Counted from the stretch's first letter, positions 17,729-26,897 are shown. The stretch is DNA of 64,000 bases from an uncultured Verrucomicrobiota bacterium (GCA_903939515.1 CAJAHH010000010.1:62001-126000), one strand, 5' to 3'. Notes: generated from the letters alone by a model not told the origin. Translations and numbers: made by a program.

Positions 17729-19099
17729 CTAACGACTGCCCGTTTCGATCACCAGGCGTACCCCCTCACCCATGGCCCGCTCCAATTTCGCCCGAGCGAC
17801 GGTGTAGTCGCGCAGCGCCTGGCTATACTGGGTGCGGGACAGCTTGAGGGCGGTCTGTGCCGACAACACCTCTAGCTGTGTGCTGCTACCCGCATCGGCT
17901 CGAGCCGTCACCAATCGCACGGCCTCCTCGGCCTGTTCAATGACCCGGGTCTGGGACAACAGCACTTCTTTGGATTCCAGAAATAGTGAAAATGCCGTGC
18001 GAACCTCAAGTTCGATGCGACGACGGACATCCTCGACTTCCAGCCGAGCTCGTTCTTCGCGGGCTCTGGCCATGTTCACCTTGGCCTGGGTCTGACCAAA
18101 GTCGAAGAGCAGCCAATTGGCCTGCACGCCCACCGTCCAACCATCGAGCGTCCGGTCGAGATCCCGAACAAAGTTGCGGTTCTGCACGCCGTAGCCGGCA
18201 ATGCCCGAAACCGATGGCAGTAAATCTGCGCGGGTTTGGAGAACCTCTTCGTGACGCAATTGGGAGGCACTCTGAGCCGCCTTAATCTCGGGTCGGTGAA
18301 CCCAGGCGGCATTGAGGGCCGCACCCACTGAAACCTCGAAGGGCTCGGCCTTGAGGCTGTCGGCGGTCCGCAGCGGAATGTCTACCCCAGACTCGGCAGG
18401 GATGTCGCAGCCCAGCAGGAGAGCGAGCGTATTGCGGAAAATCCGTTCCTGATTGCGGGCCCGAATTAGCGGGGGAAGTGCATTGGCCAGTTCAACCTCG
18501 GCCCGCAGCACATTGAACTTCGGAACGGTTCCGGCCTCGAGGCTCCGGCGCGCCGTCTCCAATTCCCGTTCGAGCAGTTTTTTCGAAGCTTCTTGAACGA
18601 CGATTTGCTCCACCGCCAAGAGCACATCGCTGTAAGCGGTCCGCACCTCGAGAAGGGTATTGGCCACCAGCGCTTGGTAGGAGGCCAGCGCCGCTTCCCG
18701 AGTCAACCGCGAGGAACGAGCCATCGAGTTGTATTTGCCTCCCGCATAAATGGGCTGCGTCACCACCAAATTGGCGTTCCAGCTCTGGTTGTTCAGAAAA
18801 GGGGTCGCGGGTTGGGCTGCGGAGAACTGAACTTTCTCGATTCGCGACTCATCCAATTGCTGATAGCCACCGGTGGTGGCCAGACGGGGCAACCGGGCCG
18901 CGCGTTGCTGAATGGCAAGCCCCTGAGCCTCCTCCAAATCCTGCCTCCCTTTCCGCAGCGTCACATTATGCGCCAGGGCGAACTCAAGAGCTTGATCGAG
19001 GCTCAGCGGCCCAGACGGCAAAGGAACCGCATTGGTGACGGCGGCCGTCATCGGAAGCCCGAGAGACAACAGCAGCGAAATGAGGACAAGGGATCTCAT
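17729..19099 (-). CDS. TolC family outer-membrane efflux protein
   Basis: Outer-membrane channel of a tripartite exporter. A signal peptide (about residues 1-20) precedes two repeated outer-membrane efflux domains rich in long helices; the pattern NVVTQPIYAGGK-like (read LVVTQPIYAGGKYNS) and WLLFDFGQTQAKVNMARA are typical of the TolC family. 456 aa. It is the last gene of the permease-ATPase-adaptor-channel operon, 6 nt after the HlyD gene, so it is most likely the dedicated outer-membrane partner of that system. Confidence 0.9.
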   Translation of the reverse strand: MRSLVLISLLLSLGLPMTAAVTNAVPLPSGPLSLDQALEFALAHNVTLRKGRQDLEEAQGLAIQQRAARLPRLATTGGYQQLDESRIEKVQFSAAQPATPFLNNQSWNANLVVTQPIYAGGKYNSMARSSRLTREAALASYQALVANTLLEVRTAYSDVLLAVEQIVVQEASKKLLERELETARRSLEAGTVPKFNVLRAEVELANALPPLIRARNQERIFRNTLALLLGCDIPAESGVDIPLRTADSLKAEPFEVSVGAALNAAWVHRPEIKAAQSASQLRHEEVLQTRADLLPSVSGIAGYGVQNRNFVRDLDRTLDGWTVGVQANWLLFDFGQTQAKVNMARAREERARLEVEDVRRRIELEVRTAFSLFLESKEVLLSQTRVIEQAEEAVRLVTARADAGSSTQLEVLSAQTALKLSRTQYSQALRDYTVARAKLERAMGEGVRLVIETGSR

Positions 19100-19105
19100 G
19101 GAAAC

Positions 19106-20068
19106 TCAAGGAGTGGACTGAGCCGCAGTCTGGGGACGTTGAATGAACACATCGACCTGCTGACCCACGTAGACCGGAAAGGCCGGGCGATCGAAGGCGT
19201 AAACAATTTGCAACACTCGGGTATCTACACGCTCGAGACTGTCACCGGTCAGACTGCGCTTGGGCACAACATAGGGTTCGATACGAACGAACTTCAACGG
19301 TGTCTTCATCTCCGAATGCCCCTTCAAGGAAGCGACAGCCGGATAGTCGGCTCGGATGAGCACAGAATCCTGCTCATCGACCTCGGCCCTGACCTGATAG
19401 GAATCCACATCGCCCAGGAGCATCAACGGTTCGGAGGGGGATTTCACGGAGGCAAATTCCCCCTCGCGCAAGTTCACCTGAAGCAAACGACCATCCCGGG
19501 GTGCGCGGACGGTGAGAATCTCCAGATCGGTGTTGGCCTGACGCACTGCCTCCTCAGATGCGGCAGCCACAGCGCGCGCGGACTCAGTTCTGGCCCGAGC
19601 CGTGCCCAGGGAAAACTCACGCCGCTTGACCTCATCCTCAGTCGCCACTTGATCTCGCCCCAACTGGGCGAACCGCTTCAACTGATCGGCCAAATCAGCA
19701 ACCTGGGCCTCTTCGACGGCAATCTGAGAGCGGAGCGATCGCGCCTGCGCCTCCAGCACCCGAACACGGGCTCGAACCTCGCGCTCGTCCAACTGGAAGA
19801 GTGGCGCTCCCTCTTTGACCGAATCGCCTACCTTCACGAAGACCCTCGCCACCAACGCCTCGCGGGGCGCGGCGATCTTCACGTTCTCTCGCGAGGCCTC
19901 GATGAGGCCGGTCGATGCCACGGTGCGCGAATAGGGGGATCGGGCCGGTTCGGACACCGGCCCCGGATTGGCAACCTTGACGTTCTGCCCCCGGAGGAGA
20001 AAAACCATGAGACCCACGCCCAAGAGCGCCAGCCAGAATGAGAGACGTTTCAAGAGGATCATGGACAA
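19106..20068 (-). CDS. HlyD/DevB-type periplasmic adaptor
   Basis: Membrane fusion protein linking the inner-membrane ABC pump to TolC. One N-terminal membrane segment (about residues 10-28) is followed by a biotinyl-lipoyl-like half (ENVKIAAPREALVARVFVKV), a long coiled-coil hairpin (about residues 95-205) and the second half of the lipoyl domain (TVRAPRDGRLLQVNLREGE). 320 aa. It ends 6 nt before the TolC gene and starts directly after the ATPase stop. The overall set resembles the DevBCA/MacAB-like exporters that move glycolipids, peptides or drugs. Confidence 0.9.
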   Translation of the reverse strand: MSMILLKRLSFWLALLGVGLMVFLLRGQNVKVANPGPVSEPARSPYSRTVASTGLIEASRENVKIAAPREALVARVFVKVGDSVKEGAPLFQLDEREVRARVRVLEAQARSLRSQIAVEEAQVADLADQLKRFAQLGRDQVATEDEVKRREFSLGTARARTESARAVAAASEEAVRQANTDLEILTVRAPRDGRLLQVNLREGEFASVKSPSEPLMLLGDVDSYQVRAEVDEQDSVLIRADYPAVASLKGHSEMKTPLKFVRIEPYVVPKRSLTGDSLERVDTRVLQIVYAFDRPAFPVYVGQQVDVFIQRPQTAAQSTP

Positions 20069-20863
20069 TTAGGAACGGTTTTCCGAATGAATGTAGGAAG
20101 AAAGAGATGCCCCGGCGTGGACGTGGGTGACTCGGCCGTCCTCCATCACACTAATGCGATCGGCATAGCCGTAAATTCGAGGATCATGGGTAACAATCAA
20201 AACGCAGCGTCCCGGAGCCTTCGCTGCAGTGCTCAGCAGTTCCATGATCTGGTGTCCCGTCATCGAGTCCAGCGCGCTGGTAGGTTCGTCGCAAATCACC
20301 AATCGAGGTTCATGGACGAGGGCTCGGGCTATGGCCACCCGCTGTTGTTGCCCACCCGAAAGCTGGGTCGGCAACTGGCGCTCCCGTCCAGCCAAGCCCA
20401 CCTGTCGCAACCTCTCCGCGGCCTTGGCTTCAGCGTCGCGGCGACCGGCCCCATTGAGCAGCAATGGAACGCTCACATTTTCAACCAAGGACAAAGTTGG
20501 GATCAGGTTGAACTGCTGAAAAATAAACCCAATGTGCCGGCATCGAAACCGGGTGACCTCCGAGGCCGACAGGCCAGTCAGGCGCGTACCAAAGAGATTT
20601 ACCTCACCTTGATCGCTCGACAGCGTCCCGGCCAACACGCTCAAAAGAGTGGTCTTGCCACAGCCAGAAGGACCGACAATGAGGTGCAACTCCCCCTCGC
20701 TCGCCTCAAAATCAGCCCCCTTCAAGGCCTGAGTGCGGGCATCTCCCACACCAAACACCTTCACGATGCCTCGGGCGCCGACGGCCAAACTGCCCGACGA
20801 GTTAAAGACGACCGGGGCGGCGGTCGGTAAGGCTGGGTTCACAGAGCGAAGCGGTGTGGTCAT
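20069..20863 (-). CDS. ABC transporter ATP-binding protein (DevA/LolD/MacB-like)
   Basis: Nucleotide-binding subunit of the exporter. Walker A GPSGCGKTT, Q loop, signature LSGGQQQRVAIARAL, Walker B LVICDEPTSALD and H-loop THDPR are all intact, so it should hydrolyse ATP. The order of motifs and the FQQFNLIPTLSLVENV stretch place it in the LolD/MacB/DevA branch, which works with FtsX-like permeases. An N-terminal extension of about 25 residues precedes the domain. It lies 9 nt after the permease gene. Confidence 0.95.
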   Translation of the reverse strand: MTTPLRSVNPALPTAAPVVFNSSGSLAVGARGIVKVFGVGDARTQALKGADFEASEGELHLIVGPSGCGKTTLLSVLAGTLSSDQGEVNLFGTRLTGLSASEVTRFRCRHIGFIFQQFNLIPTLSLVENVSVPLLLNGAGRRDAEAKAAERLRQVGLAGRERQLPTQLSGGQQQRVAIARALVHEPRLVICDEPTSALDSMTGHQIMELLSTAAKAPGRCVLIVTHDPRIYGYADRISVMEDGRVTHVHAGASLSSYIHSENRS

Positions 20864-20872
20864 GAGCGAAGG

Positions 20873-22018
20873 TCAACCACGGAACACGATCGCCGGCTCC
20901 AGCTTGGCCACGCGCCGGATACCGAACAACGCCGCGAGCGCACAAATCACAAGAACAGCAGCCAATGACTGGAACACGAAGGCAGCGTCTGCCTTGAACG
21001 GCGGTTGTCCGCTCTGAGCGACCGTTAAACCAAAGAACGCCGTCAGTCCGATTCCCATGCCGAATCCAATCAGCCCCACGATCATAGCCTGAAACAGAAG
21101 CATTCCGGCCAAAAGGCCGTTACTGGCCCCCATGGCCTTAAGGGCACCGAGGTTTCGCAGGTTCTCCAGGACGAAGGAGTAGAACGTCTGGCCACAGACG
21201 GCGACCCCAACCACGAAGCCCAAGATGATGGTGGTCAGGAAGGAGATGGGAATGCCCGTATTGTTCCAGACCCATCGGATCGTAGAAGCCTCGAGTTGTG
21301 GAACGGTGAAGGCACGAAGACCGGTCTCTTTCATGATTCGCTGTGCGACCTCTGCCGTGTCCCACCCGGGTTTTGGCTCTGCCAAGATCATTGAAAGCAT
21401 CTTTCGCTGACGCGGTGAATACTGGAGGGCTTGATCGTAACTAGAGAAAACATACGGGTAGCCAAAGAAGTGTCGTTCCGTTTGGCAAATGCCGACGACC
21501 CTGGCCTCCCGATCGTTGATCTCAAACACGTCACCTACCTTCAACGGCCTGCCCATCCCCGATCCGAGACGCGTGCTCTCCATCGCCAGCGTGTCGATGA
21601 CGACGCTGTTGGGTAGACGCAATTGGGCGATATCGCCCTCGATCATGCGCGGAGGACGCCCGTAAAGGGTCCCGGAGTGCAATCCGATCATCTGAATCAT
21701 TTTGTCGGAACCGTCGGCAGTCCGGGCCTTGAGGACTCCCTGGAACAGGGGCACTGCAAAATCGACCCCTTCGACCGATCGAACCCGATTCAAGTCGGTG
21801 TCCCGCATGGCCTTGGATTCATTCACCTGCTCTACGCGAGATTCGACGACCCAGATCGAAGCCCGCATGTTGCGCATGTGGCTCGTCGTCCAAGACATCA
21901 GTCCCTGGAAAACAGAGTACTGCTGGGTCATCAGCAGGGATGAAAACGCCAAACCCCCGACCAGCATCCAATACTTGGCGCGGTCACCGAGCAGCATTTT
22001 CAGGGCGAGCAGGAACAT
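20873..22018 (-). CDS. ABC transporter permease (FtsX/DevC-like)
   Basis: Inner-membrane subunit of the exporter, 381 aa with the MacB/DevC topology: one N-terminal membrane segment (about residues 15-35), a large extracytoplasmic domain (about 40-255), then three C-terminal membrane segments (about 258-280, 300-325 and 345-370). The opening is typical of DevC-like permeases. It is the first gene of the four-gene minus-strand operon. The 280-bp gap to rseP holds a 17-bp perfect dyad (22145-22161) that may control it. Exported substrate unknown. Confidence 0.88.
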   Translation of the reverse strand: MFLLALKMLLGDRAKYWMLVGGLAFSSLLMTQQYSVFQGLMSWTTSHMRNMRASIWVVESRVEQVNESKAMRDTDLNRVRSVEGVDFAVPLFQGVLKARTADGSDKMIQMIGLHSGTLYGRPPRMIEGDIAQLRLPNSVVIDTLAMESTRLGSGMGRPLKVGDVFEINDREARVVGICQTERHFFGYPYVFSSYDQALQYSPRQRKMLSMILAEPKPGWDTAEVAQRIMKETGLRAFTVPQLEASTIRWVWNNTGIPISFLTTIILGFVVGVAVCGQTFYSFVLENLRNLGALKAMGASNGLLAGMLLFQAMIVGLIGFGMGIGLTAFFGLTVAQSGQPPFKADAAFVFQSLAAVLVICALAALFGIRRVAKLEPAIVFRG

Positions 22019-22144
22019 AATTTAAACCAAAGACCGGCGGAAAGGACCTGGCCCCAAACATCCACACATTCAAGATACCAGCGTATCAATCTGAACTTTC
22101 AGTCTAGCGCCTCCAACGGATGAGATTTAGCGACTGAAAAAACA

Positions 22145-22161
22145 AGTTATCTTAGATAACT
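22145..22161. promoter_or_regulatory. Perfect 17-bp dyad, candidate operator
   Basis: AGTTATCTTAGATAACT is a perfect inverted repeat (8-bp arms around a central T) in the gap between the divergent exporter operon and rseP, 127 bp upstream of the permease start. Its AT content contrasts with the GC-rich surroundings. No regulator gene is adjacent. Confidence 0.5.
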
Positions 22162-22298
22162 CACCTTGAAAGGGGGCTTCGTCAAACGGGTTTTACCAAA
22201 AATCGCATCGAGATGCGGGTCGTCATAATGGATGCTGCGCTTTTTTCGAGAGTGGCGATTGCTCACTCGGAATCCATTATCTACGGTACGGTACGTTC

Positions 22299-23690
22299 AT
22301 GATCGGAGATCTGTTTCACAAAGCCTACGTGGTGCTCGCGGTGATTGTATTCTTCGGCGCCTCCGTGTTCGTCCATGAATATGGGCATTTTTGGATGGCC
22401 CGTCTGCGCCGCATGGTGGTTCTCGGGTTTTCCATCGGTTTCGGACCCAAGGTGTTCGGATGGGTAGACCGGCAAGGGGTCGAATGGGCCGTGCGTTGGA
22501 TTCCCGCTGGGGGCTTCGTGAAGCTGCCTCAGATGCTGACTTCCGAAACCATCGAAGGCGCAGCGGATCCGGCAGTGCCCCCGGCCTCGCCCGTCTCAAG
22601 GATCTGGGTCGCCCTCGCCGGACCAACGATGAACATTTTCTTTGCCTTGGCCATCGCCAGCGTCATTTGGCTTGTCGGCCTGCCCGTCCCGGTCAACCCG
22701 CCGATCATCGGCTACGTCGAGCCCGATTCAGCAGAGGCGCGGTTGGGCATTCGCGAAGGCGATCGTGTCGTCCGGGTCGACGGCAAAATCGTAACCCGGT
22801 GGCAAGATGTCCAACGCTTCACGGTGCTGGCCCGGTCCCAGACCATCCCGGTGGAAATCGCTCGGGGAGATTCAGTCTCCAATTATGTGCTGACGGCCGT
22901 CGTCAACCCTACCTTTGGGCTCAAGTTGCTCAACCTAGACCCAAAAGATCATCCGGTGATCATGGATCTGGCTCCGAGCGGTGCCGCCCAAGAGGCGGGT
23001 CTGGCCGTGAATGACCAGTTCGTCTCATTCGGCGGGGTTCCTGTGGTCGGACAATCCCAATTGGTGGATCTCATACGGGCCCAAACAAGCAAACCGGCTC
23101 AAGTCGAGGTGCAACGCGCGAACCAGCGCATGACCTTCACCGTGACCCCTCGGGTGGACCCCACCAGCGGAGTAGCCCGCATCGGTGTGACGATCTCCCC
23201 GAGCCGCGTACTGACCTACCAATTGCAACGACCCGGTCCAACCCCTTGGGAGCAGGTTTCTGGGGTGTTGGTCCAGATGGGGGAATTGGTCGGTGCCTTG
23301 GCGCACTCTAAGGAAACAGGTGTCAGCGCCAAAGACATGAGTGGACCGGTGGGGATTTTCGGCAAACTTGCCGCCGACGTGAACGCCGACATCCGCCTGG
23401 CCCTCAGCTTTCTTGTGATGCTGAATGTCAACTTGGCCATCATCAATTTGCTGCCGATTCCGGTATTGGATGGCGGGCACATCACCCTAGCCCTCTATGA
23501 GATCATCACCCGCCGCCGCGTCGCTCCGCGCTTCCAAGAGATTGCGACGTCGGCCTTCGCGGTGATCCTGCTCAGCTTTATGGCCTATGTTTCCTTCTTT
23601 GATGTGGTGAAACGAGGCCCTCTGTTCAAGGCAATGTTCCGCCAAGAAACCGTTATCGAAGCCCCCTCGCAGCCGACGCAGGCCCCATAA
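22299..23690 (+). CDS. rseP: RseP-type site-2 protease
   Basis: Intramembrane zinc protease that cleaves anti-sigma factors and signal-peptide remnants. The HEXXH motif is HEYGH (His26, Glu27, His30) in the first membrane helix; the second active-site motif NLLPIPVLDGGH lies near residue 390 in the penultimate helix. Two PDZ domains fill the periplasmic region (about residues 120-300). 463 aa matches E. coli RseP. dxr, the usual upstream neighbour, is absent, but ispG follows 85 nt downstream, as in many bacteria. Two ECF-type sigma factors in the window (53.6 and 60.3 kb) could use such a protease, but no link is shown. Confidence 0.95.
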   Translation: MIGDLFHKAYVVLAVIVFFGASVFVHEYGHFWMARLRRMVVLGFSIGFGPKVFGWVDRQGVEWAVRWIPAGGFVKLPQMLTSETIEGAADPAVPPASPVSRIWVALAGPTMNIFFALAIASVIWLVGLPVPVNPPIIGYVEPDSAEARLGIREGDRVVRVDGKIVTRWQDVQRFTVLARSQTIPVEIARGDSVSNYVLTAVVNPTFGLKLLNLDPKDHPVIMDLAPSGAAQEAGLAVNDQFVSFGGVPVVGQSQLVDLIRAQTSKPAQVEVQRANQRMTFTVTPRVDPTSGVARIGVTISPSRVLTYQLQRPGPTPWEQVSGVLVQMGELVGALAHSKETGVSAKDMSGPVGIFGKLAADVNADIRLALSFLVMLNVNLAIINLLPIPVLDGGHITLALYEIITRRRVAPRFQEIATSAFAVILLSFMAYVSFFDVVKRGPLFKAMFRQETVIEAPSQPTQAP

Positions 23691-23775
23691 GAGTTCGTAC
23701 ACAGAACGTCCGGAGCGATTCTCCGGAGCGTTGACGCCGCAGGCCGACATCCCATTTATTTCCTCTCAGCGATTC

Positions 23776-25545
23776 ATGAAGTATTGCCCTTCTCTCTGGA
23801 GTTACAGCCGCAGACCCGCCCGCAACGTCACTGTGGGCGACCCCACCTGCGGCGGCGTGGTGCTTGGGGGTGATCACCCGGTGGTCAAGCAATCGATGCT
23901 CACCTGCGACACCATGGACACCGCCGAATGCGTGCGGCAGACCTTGGAACTCGTGGCCGTGGGGTGCCAGATCGTTCGAATCACGGCTCCGACCGTGAAG
24001 GACGCAGCCAACCTCCAAAATATCGTCCAAGAACTACGTCAGGTCGGTTGCCACGTTCCTCTGGTGGCGGACATCCATTTCAAGCCGGATGCGGCGATGG
24101 AAGCCGTCAAGTGGGTTGAAAAAGTTCGGATCAACCCAGGCAATTACGCCGACAGCAAGAAGTTCGCGATCAAAGAATACACCGACGAGGCCTACGCTGA
24201 AGAACTGGCACGGATCGAGGAACGCTTCACGCCTCTGGTGCTGGAAGCCAAACGTCTCAATCGAGCCCTGCGCATTGGAACCAATCACGGATCCCTCAGC
24301 GACCGGATCATGAACCGGTACGGAGACTCCCCGCTGGGCATGGTTGAAAGCGCCCTCGAATTTGCCCGCATTTGCCGCAAGAACGGTTTTCACAACTTCG
24401 TCTTCTCGATGAAGTCTTCCAATCCGAAGGTGATGATCGAGTGCTACAGGCTGCTGGCCGCCCGCCTCGACCTGGAGGGCCCCGACTGGAACTATCCGCT
24501 GCATCTGGGCGTCACCGAAGCAGGTGAAGGCGAGGACGGCCGCATCAAGTCGGCCATCGGTATCGGATCCCTGCTCTGCGACGGCATTGGCGATACGATC
24601 CGAGTCTCCCTCACCGAGGACAGCCCGCGCGAAATCGCCGTTTGCAACGACCTGTTAGTCCAGATCCCTCGACTCATCGTATCCCACTCAGGACTCGGAA
24701 ACCCCTCCCTACCCTGGGACCCCTTCAATTTCAAACGACGCGAATCGGTTGCGTCAGCGTTGGGTGATTTGCCAGCAGGCGGAGAGAACCTGGTTCGAGT
24801 GGTGGTCGAACGCAGCACCTTCGACGCGGTCGCTCCGAAGATCTCCCCGAAGGTCGATGTCAAACCCGAGGCCATTTACGAAGACCTCCAACTCATGGAG
24901 GTCGACCCCACCTCGGATTTTGCGCATCCCCCGTGCGAGACCCAGTGGATTACCGTCCAAGATGGAGTCTCATTGCCTCCCATCACCGCCTTCCGATTGC
25001 TGACAGTCCGGTTGGCGGCACTGGGCAGCCGCAACCCCATACTGCTCAAGGACCGGCTCATTGCCCCGTCTGAGGCATTGACCCCGGAGGCGGCTCAACT
25101 GCAGGCGGCCGTCAATCTCGGGTCCCTACTGGCTGATGGCATCGGCGATGCAATTCTTGTCCGATCAGAACCCGGCGCCGGGCAATCCCTGCGATTGGCT
25201 TTCAACATCTTGCAAGCCTCTGGCTGCCGATCCTTCAAGACCGATTACGTCGCCTGCCCTAGTTGCGGACGCACGCTGTTCAATTTGCAAACGGTCACCG
25301 CGCGCATCAAAGCTCGGACGGAGCACCTCAAAGGCGTGAAAATCGCGATCATGGGGTGCATCGTTAATGGTCCCGGTGAAATGGCTGACGCCGACTTCGG
25401 CTACGTGGGTGGGGCTCCCAACAAGATCAACCTCTACGTGGGCAAGAAACCAGTCCGTTTCAATATCCCTGAAGACGAAGCCGTCGATCGACTGGTAGAC
25501 CTCATCCGCGAACACGGTAAGTGGCGGGATCCTGAAGTAGTTTGA
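23776..25545 (+). CDS. ispG: IspG, HMBPP synthase (long form)
   Basis: 4Fe-4S enzyme of the MEP isoprenoid pathway that makes 1-hydroxy-2-methyl-2-butenyl 4-diphosphate. The N-terminal TIM barrel contains PLVADIHFKPDAAM and VEKVRINPGN; the C-terminal cluster-binding domain has CPSCGR and GCIVNGPGE (three Cys ligands). At 589 aa from ATG 23776 it is the long form with an inserted domain of about 250 residues, as in chlamydiae, Bacteroidetes and plants, not the 370-aa E. coli form. A TTG at 23731 is in frame but less likely. It supplies precursors for the two polyprenyl synthases in the window. The stop codon lies in a 20-bp duplication. Confidence 0.96.
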   Translation: MKYCPSLWSYSRRPARNVTVGDPTCGGVVLGGDHPVVKQSMLTCDTMDTAECVRQTLELVAVGCQIVRITAPTVKDAANLQNIVQELRQVGCHVPLVADIHFKPDAAMEAVKWVEKVRINPGNYADSKKFAIKEYTDEAYAEELARIEERFTPLVLEAKRLNRALRIGTNHGSLSDRIMNRYGDSPLGMVESALEFARICRKNGFHNFVFSMKSSNPKVMIECYRLLAARLDLEGPDWNYPLHLGVTEAGEGEDGRIKSAIGIGSLLCDGIGDTIRVSLTEDSPREIAVCNDLLVQIPRLIVSHSGLGNPSLPWDPFNFKRRESVASALGDLPAGGENLVRVVVERSTFDAVAPKISPKVDVKPEAIYEDLQLMEVDPTSDFAHPPCETQWITVQDGVSLPPITAFRLLTVRLAALGSRNPILLKDRLIAPSEALTPEAAQLQAAVNLGSLLADGIGDAILVRSEPGAGQSLRLAFNILQASGCRSFKTDYVACPSCGRTLFNLQTVTARIKARTEHLKGVKIAIMGCIVNGPGEMADADFGYVGGAPNKINLYVGKKPVRFNIPEDEAVDRLVDLIREHGKWRDPEVV

Positions 25546-25581
25546 TCAAAAGCCGGAGGGGTTGATCAAAAGCCGGAGGGG
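25542..25581. repeat. 20-bp perfect tandem duplication over the ispG stop
   Basis: TTGATCAAAAGCCGGAGGGG occurs twice back to back (25542-25561 and 25562-25581). The first copy contains the last bases and TGA stop of ispG, so the duplication did not alter the protein. Confidence 0.92.
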
Positions 25582-25639
25582 TAGCAACACACACACACCC
25601 GAAGAATCCCCTCCTAAGATTCCCCTCCGAAGAACCTCA

Positions 25640-25676
25640 GGTCGGATCGAATTCAATCCTTCGGCCGAATCCGACC
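25640..25676. terminator. Hairpin between convergent ispG and DUF420 genes
   Basis: GGTCGGAT (25640-25647) pairs with ATCCGACC (25669-25676). It lies about 95 nt past ispG and 117 nt past the DUF420 gene, so it could end transcription from both sides. There is no T-run, so intrinsic termination is uncertain. The rest of the 247-bp gap has a CA dinucleotide run and no gene. Confidence 0.4.
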
Positions 25677-25792
25677 GAAGTGACTTCTGATTCGCATCCC
25701 AGCCGCACGATTCTAGGACGGAGGGCCAAAGGGCAATCCTTGAGCAACCAACGTGCAGGACGGCGTTGCAAGCGAGAGCGCCCGATCTCCAA

Positions 25793-26224
25793 TCAGGGCC
25801 AGATCTGGTAGAGAACCAGATACACCAACACTCCGGTCACCGAGACATACATCCAAATTGGCCAGGTCCAACGGGCGATCTTCTTATGTCGCTCCAGGTC
25901 TCCGGCACTGGCACGACGCAAGGTGATCATCGCCAACACCGGCACTGCGGCGGCCAGCAGGATGTGCGAAAAGAGCATCCCATAATACCAGGGCCGAAGG
26001 AACTCCGGGCCCTTGAAGGGGGTATGAACCGATTTCAGCAAGTACTTGTGGGTCAGGTACAACAACAAGAAGACGCACGAGGTGATAAATGCAGCCACCA
26101 TGCACTTGCGATGCGCCTCACGACGGCCGGCCTTAATATGGATCAGTCCGGCCACCAAAAGAATACCCGCCAAGCCATTGAGACAGGCGTTGACCAGCGG
26201 CAGGAAATGGAGGGATTGGTTCAT
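25793..26224 (-). CDS. DUF420 membrane protein (CtaM/YozB-like)
   Basis: Small integral membrane protein (143 aa, four membrane segments) of the DUF420 family. Staphylococcal CtaM and Bacillus YozB belong here and are needed for maturation of heme-copper oxidases. Conserved His residues are visible (LVAGLIHIKAGRREAHRKCM, YLTHKYLL, LFSHILLAA), as expected for metal or heme handling. Its ATG overlaps the SCO stop codon (ATGA, 26221-26224), so the two are translationally coupled. It is the last gene of the oxidase locus, which supports the assembly role. Confidence 0.85.
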   Translation of the reverse strand: MNQSLHFLPLVNACLNGLAGILLVAGLIHIKAGRREAHRKCMVAAFITSCVFLLLYLTHKYLLKSVHTPFKGPEFLRPWYYGMLFSHILLAAAVPVLAMITLRRASAGDLERHKKIARWTWPIWMYVSVTGVLVYLVLYQIWP

Positions 26225-26820
26225 AGAATGCCTTTGAGACGCTTGACCGACCGGATGACCTGATCTTCGGCATCCGAATCTTCGCTGTGGATAACAAATC
26301 GCAAACGGCCCTTCGAATCCAGCACACCGAAATCTGCCGTATGGATGAATAGATCCTCCAATTTTGCAGACGGCTCCCCTGATTCGACCACCGCAAATTT
26401 CAAATCAGCAATCGCCACCCGATAGACTTCTGATTTTTGGCCGGTGAGCATCCACCAAGTTTCCGGGGAGGCTTGATACTCTAAGCCATAGCGCTTGAGA
26501 ACCTCCGGCGTGTCGAACTCGGGATCCGCAGTCAGAGAAATCAGGCGCACCCCAGATGGAATTCGCGACTGAAGCCGCTGCATTTGGGCCGACAATCGTC
26601 GGCACTGAGTAGGACACCGGGTGAAGACTATGTTGACGACACTAATCCGCCCTTTGAGGGAATCCTTACCCACCGATTGCCCCAGTTGATTGGTCAGTGA
26701 GAAATCATGCAACTGGCTAAGAACGGGAGGTGCCCCCCGGGAGTTAAAGTAAGCCACCGAGACCGCTAACAAACTGGCGACCAGAGTTCCCCAAAGAACC
26801 CGTTGTATATTCGACTCCAT
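26221..26820 (-). CDS. SCO1/SenC family copper chaperone
   Basis: Membrane-anchored thioredoxin-fold protein that delivers copper to the CuA site of cytochrome oxidase subunit II. An N-terminal membrane segment (about residues 8-26) is followed by the copper motif CPTQC (Cys69, Cys73) and the distal ligand His160 (LFIHTADFG). 199 aa. It is coupled to DUF420 by an ATGA overlap. The region just before its start carries a terminator-like hairpin with a T7 run (26828-26858) and no clear ribosome-binding site, so its expression is probably held below that of coxB. Confidence 0.92.
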   Translation of the reverse strand: MESNIQRVLWGTLVASLLAVSVAYFNSRGAPPVLSQLHDFSLTNQLGQSVGKDSLKGRISVVNIVFTRCPTQCRRLSAQMQRLQSRIPSGVRLISLTADPEFDTPEVLKRYGLEYQASPETWWMLTGQKSEVYRVAIADLKFAVVESGEPSAKLEDLFIHTADFGVLDSKGRLRFVIHSEDSDAEDQVIRSVKRLKGIL

Positions 26821-26827
26821 CGTGATT

Positions 26828-26858
26828 AAAAAAAGGCCGCCGGTATGAAACCAGCGGC
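26828..26858 (-). terminator. Terminator/attenuator between coxB and sco
   Basis: On the minus strand GCCGCTGG and CCGGCGGC (complement of 26851-26858 and 26836-26843) pair with one mismatch around a 7-nt loop, then C and seven T. The hairpin begins 40 nt after the coxB stop and the T-run ends 7 nt before the sco ATG. Confidence 0.72.
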
Positions 26859-26897
26859 TGATCCGGCGGACTCAATCGGTAGCCTGATTCGAGAGGG

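Noticed and set aside
18593-20041. A 482-codon plus-strand frame opposite the TolC and HlyD genes
   Set aside because: It spans two well-supported genes of the opposite strand and has no domain or start signal.
20069-22018. LolCDE lipoprotein release system
   Set aside because: The operon includes HlyD and TolC partners and a single permease of the DevC/MacB layout, which points to tripartite export instead.
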